DNA of 64,000 nt, taken from Archaeoglobus sp. JdFR-27 (GTDB lineage Archaea > Halobacteriota > Archaeoglobi > Archaeoglobales > Archaeoglobaceae). The stretch is from contig MTMO01000055.1 in assembly GCA_002011235.1 (NCBI GenBank), positions 1 to 64,000 of the forward strand, read 5' to 3'. A program made the translations under genes and the position numbers. Position 1 is the first letter of the stretch; each line of letters begins with the position of its first letter. This document shows positions 59,272 to 64,000 of the stretch, one piece after another. The notes beneath the pieces are model-generated. The model ran no database searches and had not been told where the DNA came from. It saw only the letters and a list, made by a program, of their open reading frames with translations.

Positions 59272-61317
59272 TTAACCTTTAGATTTAACTTTAGATGTAG
59301 TTTTTAAATTTGCTTCCTTCCTATTCTGCCATTCAAGATAGTTGCAGTAAGCACAACCGAGATCCCAGATTCCTTTTTTAGTCCTGATCTTTATTTTTCT
59401 CAGCCCATGCTTTTCGCACTTTTTTGATGTAAGATAGATTGCCCCATTCTGGGGAAGAGGGAGGGTAAACTTGCACTCCGGAAAGCCTGTACAACCGATA
59501 AACCTCTTTGAGTCACGGGACTTCCTTATCACAAGATCTTTCAGGCAGTCAGGACATTTTCCAATAACCTTGTCCTTCCTCACACCTTCTTTCAAGCTTG
59601 CAGAGAAGGATTTCATGTCCACTTCTGAAAGAATCTTCTCAAGGAAGTTTATGGATTCTTCAACAACCCTTCCATCCTCAAGTTTCCCTTCCGCTATCTC
59701 GTCCATCTCTCTTTCGAGCCTTGCCGTCATCTCAGGCAGGGTTATCATCTCAGCGTTGTTTTTCAAAGCCTCTATTACAGCAAATGCGATTTCAGAGGGG
59801 CGAAGAGGATTGCCGAAAACGTATCTCCTCGAGTAAAGCTTGTTGATTATCTCATGTCTTGTTGATTTCGTTCCCAATCCAAGCTTTTCCATCAGCTGAA
59901 TAAGATTTCCAGCAGAGTAGCGGGATGGTGGCTTCGTTTCCTTCTCCTCAAGCCTTTTATCAACCACGTCCAGGATCTCCCCAACCTTGAGGTCGGGAAC
60001 AAATCCCTCTTCAGCTTTGTAATAAATGTAAATTTGCCTCCAACCTGGATCGAGAATCTTTCTAACGCTAAAGGCAAACTTTTCTCCATTCGAATCAAGT
60101 TCTCCACTTTTGTACTCCCAAACAGCATCTGGAGACAGGGTTGCAAGGAACCTTCTAACTACGAGCTCGTAGATTGTCCACTCCTCCTTCTTGAGATCGT
60201 TCTTTGATGCGACAGAAGTGGGATAGATTGGTGGGTGGTCTTTCGTTTCCTTTTTTCCCCTTATAGCCCTTAGCTTCGGCTGGGATAAAACGAGCTCGGC
60301 TTCTTTTCTAAAATCGCTTTCGATGAATTTCCTTGCAATCGATTTCAGGCTGATCGTTTTTGGATACACAGTGTTATCCGTTCGGGGGTAGGAGATGTAG
60401 CCAGCCATGTAGAGGGATTCGGCGATGCTCATAGCTTTGTTCGGACTCATGAATCGCGAAGCTTCTCTAAGAAATTCAGTAGTGTTGAAGGGAATCGGTG
60501 GCCTCTCATTTTTTATCTTTTTTTCGAATTTCAGAACCTTTGCTTTATCACCAACCCTTTTAAAGGCCTTTTCAGCCTCCCTCTTGTCATCAAACCTCTT
60601 AACGTGCTTGCAGGTGAAGATCTTAGAATCCTTCTTAAAATCTGCGTAAATCTCCCAATATTTTCGGGGTTTAAAATTCCTTATCTCTTCTTCCCGCTCA
60701 ACGATGAGGCGGAGAGTCGGTGATTGCACCCTGCCAACGCTCAAAAAGTCCTTTCCAAGCCTTCCCGATGATACAGAAACCAACCGGGTAAGAACCGCAC
60801 CCCATATAAGATCTATCTTTTGTCTGGCTTCAGCAGACTTCGCGAGATTGAAGTCAACCTCCTTTAGCTCTGAGAAGGCCTTTTTTATGTCTGCAGGGGT
60901 TATGGCGGAATACTTCGCCCTGTCAACTTTGACGTTGGGATTTACCTCCCTTATCATCTCCAACGCCTCAACCCCTATCAACTCTCCTTCCCTGTCGTAG
61001 TCTGTTGCGATCGTTACGCGGTCTATCTTTTTCGCCAATTCAGCAAGAATCTTAGCCAGATTTTTCTGAGTGATTTTCTTGACCATTTCAGCTCTTAAAA
61101 GCGATTTTAACGGGATTTTACTCCAGTTGTTGTATTCATCGGGAAAGTCAAGCTGGATTATATGGCCCTTCAGGCCTAAAACATACGTGTGGTTAGCTTT
61201 ATAAACGTTAATTCCGAACTTTCGTGTCCTTTTTACGTTTCCGAAAAGGATTGAGCTTATTCTTCTTGCTGTGTTTTCCTTTTCCGTAATGATTAGCCAG
61301 CCTTTGGAAGCAGACAT
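59272..61317 (-). CDS. topA: DNA topoisomerase I (type IA)
   Basis: TATDYDREGELIG; MAGYISYPRTDN; C-terminal zinc fingers CPDCLKDLVIRKSRDSKRFIGCTGFPECKF. Confidence 0.95.
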   Translation of the reverse strand: MSASKGWLIITEKENTARRISSILFGNVKRTRKFGINVYKANHTYVLGLKGHIIQLDFPDEYNNWSKIPLKSLLRAEMVKKITQKNLAKILAELAKKIDRVTIATDYDREGELIGVEALEMIREVNPNVKVDRAKYSAITPADIKKAFSELKEVDFNLAKSAEARQKIDLIWGAVLTRLVSVSSGRLGKDFLSVGRVQSPTLRLIVEREEEIRNFKPRKYWEIYADFKKDSKIFTCKHVKRFDDKREAEKAFKRVGDKAKVLKFEKKIKNERPPIPFNTTEFLREASRFMSPNKAMSIAESLYMAGYISYPRTDNTVYPKTISLKSIARKFIESDFRKEAELVLSQPKLRAIRGKKETKDHPPIYPTSVASKNDLKKEEWTIYELVVRRFLATLSPDAVWEYKSGELDSNGEKFAFSVRKILDPGWRQIYIYYKAEEGFVPDLKVGEILDVVDKRLEEKETKPPSRYSAGNLIQLMEKLGLGTKSTRHEIINKLYSRRYVFGNPLRPSEIAFAVIEALKNNAEMITLPEMTARLEREMDEIAEGKLEDGRVVEESINFLEKILSEVDMKSFSASLKEGVRKDKVIGKCPDCLKDLVIRKSRDSKRFIGCTGFPECKFTLPLPQNGAIYLTSKKCEKHGLRKIKIRTKKGIWDLGCAYCNYLEWQNRKEANLKTTSKVKSKG

Positions 61318-61332
61318 AGTATCAATCTTAAA

Positions 61333-62766
61333 TTATTCCCCAAGTAGCTCTTTGATAATCATAACACACTCCGCTGGATCCGCCCTTCCACGGGTTGCCT
61401 TCATAACTTGGCCAACTAAAAAGTTTATCGCCACCTTCTTTCCATTGAAATAGTCCTGCACGGCTTTCGGATTTTTCTCAATTACTTCCTTGCAGATTTT
61501 CCTGATCTTTTCTCCTTCCTTTATTGCGAAAAGCCCCTTTATATCAATTATTTCGTCAACCTCTCCTCCTTCATCGAGCTTTGTCCTTATTATCTCAACA
61601 GCCCCTTTTTCAGTTATCCTTTCCTCTTCCAGATACGTAAGAACCTTTGCCAAGTCCTGAGGAGGGAACCTGCCAAAGGCAAATCTGAAGTCCTTTGCCC
61701 GGTAATTCAGCTCTCCTCTGAGAATATCAACCACCCAGCTCGCAGCTTTCTTAGCTTCAATCGAGCTTGCAACCTCCTCAAAATAGTCTGCCATCTTTGG
61801 ATCCAAGACAAGCGTTTTCGCCATTGCGAGATTCAAGCCGTACTGCGAGACGAATCTCTCCCTCTTCTGCTCTGGCATCTCTGGAATCTCAGCTTTTGCA
61901 GCCTCCATAAGCTCTTCAGTATGGATTGGCACAAGATCCGGCTCAGGGAAATATCTGTAATCCTGCTCTTCTTCCTTCGTTCTCAGGGAGACGGTTATGT
62001 TGTTGATTTCGTCAAAGTGCCTAGTCTCCCTCACAACTTCCCTGCCCCTCCTAAGCAGGTTCTTCTGCCTTGTAATTTCATAGGACAAAGCCTTTTCAAC
62101 TCCTTTGAAGCTGGAGATGTTTTTAATCTCAACTCTCCCTCCTCCCTTAAGTGAGATGTTGGCATCGATCCTCATAGCTCCTTCCAAAGAGCCGTCGAAA
62201 ACATCCAAGTATTCGAGAACTATTCTGAGCTTGTTGAGGAATTCTCTTGCCTCCTTCGGCGAATTCATAACCGGTTCCGTTACAATTTCAAGTAACGGCA
62301 CACCCGAGCGATTGTAATCGATGAGCGAATACTTTGCTGTTGTGATGGAGCCCTTGTAAGTGAGTTTTCCAGGATCTTCTTCCATGTGGATCCGTTTTAG
62401 CTTGATTTTCTTTTCTCCTTCCTCCGTTTCGATAGTTAAATAACCCCCCCATGCTAGAGGACGATCGTACTGACTGATCTGAAATCCTTTGGGAAGATCA
62501 GGGTAGAAATAGTTCTTTCTATCGAAAACTGTAAAGGATTGAACTTCAGCATTTAAAGCTAAAGCAACCTTTATCGCTGCCTTAACAGCCTCTCGATTCA
62601 CAACAGGCATTGCACCAGGCATTCCAAGACAAACCGGACAAACATGAGTGTTTGGCTCGCTTTCATGATAGGCTGTTGAGCATGAGCAGAAGAGCTTGGT
62701 TTTTAACCTGTTAAGCTGAACATGAACCTCAAGGCCGATTACTACCTCACTTTCCAGAATTTGCAT
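61333..62766 (-). CDS. gatB: Asp-tRNA(Asn)/Glu-tRNA(Gln) amidotransferase subunit B
   Basis: [25 protein letters not shown]...[34 protein letters not shown]. Confidence 0.96.
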   Translation of the reverse strand: MQILESEVVIGLEVHVQLNRLKTKLFCSCSTAYHESEPNTHVCPVCLGMPGAMPVVNREAVKAAIKVALALNAEVQSFTVFDRKNYFYPDLPKGFQISQYDRPLAWGGYLTIETEEGEKKIKLKRIHMEEDPGKLTYKGSITTAKYSLIDYNRSGVPLLEIVTEPVMNSPKEAREFLNKLRIVLEYLDVFDGSLEGAMRIDANISLKGGGRVEIKNISSFKGVEKALSYEITRQKNLLRRGREVVRETRHFDEINNITVSLRTKEEEQDYRYFPEPDLVPIHTEELMEAAKAEIPEMPEQKRERFVSQYGLNLAMAKTLVLDPKMADYFEEVASSIEAKKAASWVVDILRGELNYRAKDFRFAFGRFPPQDLAKVLTYLEEERITEKGAVEIIRTKLDEGGEVDEIIDIKGLFAIKEGEKIRKICKEVIEKNPKAVQDYFNGKKVAINFLVGQVMKATRGRADPAECVMIIKELLGE

Positions 62767-62834
62767 ACCCCAAAAATAAGCTGGGGTGTAAAAAAGTTTT
62801 TCTTATCCATGCTAATTAACTGTAGCCATAAGGG

Positions 62835-64000
62835 GTGTTGAATCTGTTGAATCTGCTAGATCGGGATGAACTCGCGAAGAAGCTAAGGAAAATAGACGGG
62901 ATGGGATACAAGAGGTATCAGATCATCAAAGGAAAATATCAGTTTCAGAATTTTGTGCTTTATATAGATAGAGTTCAAGGAGATCCTTTTGCAAACCCGA
63001 GCAACGTTAGAATTAAAATCCCGCAGAGAGTTGCAGGATTTCCTAAGGAGACGTTCAACACTAAGAGCAGAGAAATTGCATTGAGGGATTATTTAACCCG
63101 AGTTCTTTATACTCAGGCGAAAAAACACAGCAGAAAGAGTGGAAGCGGTTACAGCGGGATGATTAAGGTAGAAAAGCCAAGTCAGAAAATTTTGAAGAGA
63201 AATTCTGCTTTTGTAAACGATGAGTGGGTTGAGATAAGATTCAGGGTTGGTTTGCCAGCCCATGGCAGGAGAATTCTTGCTGCAGAGGCTGAAAGAATTT
63301 TTATGGAGGCCATTCCAGCGATTTCAGATGCTTTAAGGTTTAAAAATCTCGATGAGGCTGAGGTTTTCGAGCATGTTTTGATAGCTGAAGATGCGGATTT
63401 CCTTAGAGGTTTGCTACCTTCTTTAAACCTCATAGCATTCGTTGCCGACGGATCCATTTTGCCAAGGAGAAGCGGGATAGATGAGAGGCCCCTTGAGAAC
63501 GCAATTCCCTTCGAATCTCCCCCTTCGCTTAGAGTTTTCGTTGAGCTGCCCAATAAAGGTGAAATTACAGGGATGGGGATAAGGAGAGGTGTAACCCTGA
63601 TCGTTGGAGGTGGCTACCACGGGAAATCTACTTTGCTTAAAGCTCTAGAATCGGGAATCTACAACCACATCCCTGGCGATGGAAGGGAGTTCGTCGTCAC
63701 CAATCCGAATGCGGTAAAGATAAGGGCTGAAGACGGAAGGAGGATTGAAAAGGTCGATATCTCCGCTTTCATACACAACCTTCCTTTCGGCCAAGATACC
63801 AGGGCTTTTTCCACGGAGAACGCGAGTGGAAGTACTTCCCAAGCAGCAAATATCATCGAGGCTATCGAGGCTGGAGCTGAGGTTTTGCTGATCGATGAAG
63901 ACACCTCAGCAACAAATTTCATGATAAGGGATTTCAGGATGCAGGAACTTGTTCCAAAGGAGATAGAGCCAATAACACCCTTCATCGATAGAGTAAGGCA
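62835..64000 (+). CDS. Predicted ATPase of the ABC class, truncated by window edge
   Basis: Open frame to the window end: LLDRDELAKKLRKIDGMGYKRYQIIKGKYQF...TLIVGGGYHGKSTLLKALESGIYNHIPGDGRE...LLIDEDTSATNFMIRD. Confidence 0.85.
   Translation, partial: MLNLLNLLDRDELAKKLRKIDGMGYKRYQIIKGKYQFQNFVLYIDRVQGDPFANPSNVRIKIPQRVAGFPKETFNTKSREIALRDYLTRVLYTQAKKHSRKSGSGYSGMIKVEKPSQKILKRNSAFVNDEWVEIRFRVGLPAHGRRILAAEAERIFMEAIPAISDALRFKNLDEAEVFEHVLIAEDADFLRGLLPSLNLIAFVADGSILPRRSGIDERPLENAIPFESPPSLRVFVELPNKGEITGMGIRRGVTLIVGGGYHGKSTLLKALESGIYNHIPGDGREFVVTNPNAVKIRAEDGRRIEKVDISAFIHNLPFGQDTRAFSTENASGSTSQAANIIEAIEAGAEVLLIDEDTSATNFMIRDFRMQELVPKEIEPITPFIDRVR

Overview
The window looks like chromosomal DNA from a thermophilic euryarchaeon, and the gene content suggests Archaeoglobales (my inference; no 16S rRNA is present). 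It is densely packed. Nearly all long ORFs belong to recognisable archaeal families: a truncated Amt transporter, an fwdDBAC formylmethanofuran dehydrogenase operon with an HD protein, VapBC, RqcH/NEMF, two HDAC-fold proteins, a 10-gene Mrp/Mbh-like antiporter operon, S2P-CBS and TraB, DacZ, Brix/Pcc1/prefoldin, PurP, S8e, CbiMNQO, a ChlI/ChlD-like AAA+/vWA pair, R15P isomerase, PCNA-PriL-Pelota, DapF, PyrF, a RACo-like activator, HxlB, an M42 peptidase, a RibBA-like protein, TopA, GatB and a truncated ABC-class ATPase. I found no rRNA, confident tRNA or CRISPR array. The most notable observations are: (1) an eight-cysteine, ferredoxin-like insertion in the N-terminal part of PriL, in addition to the canonical C-terminal Fe-S cysteines; (2) a RibBA-like protein whose RibB half lacks the catalytic motifs; (3) an Mrp/Mbh-like operon with three large antiporter-type subunits and no redox module; (4) several gene remnants hidden in intergenic DNA (a wHTH regulator, a DUF523 gene, a transposase HTH and a surface-protein tail); (5) recurrent 8-13 bp (once 23 bp) tandem duplications in spacers; (6) palindromes and repeats placed at promoters. 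No clearly new multi-gene system could be proven from sequence alone.
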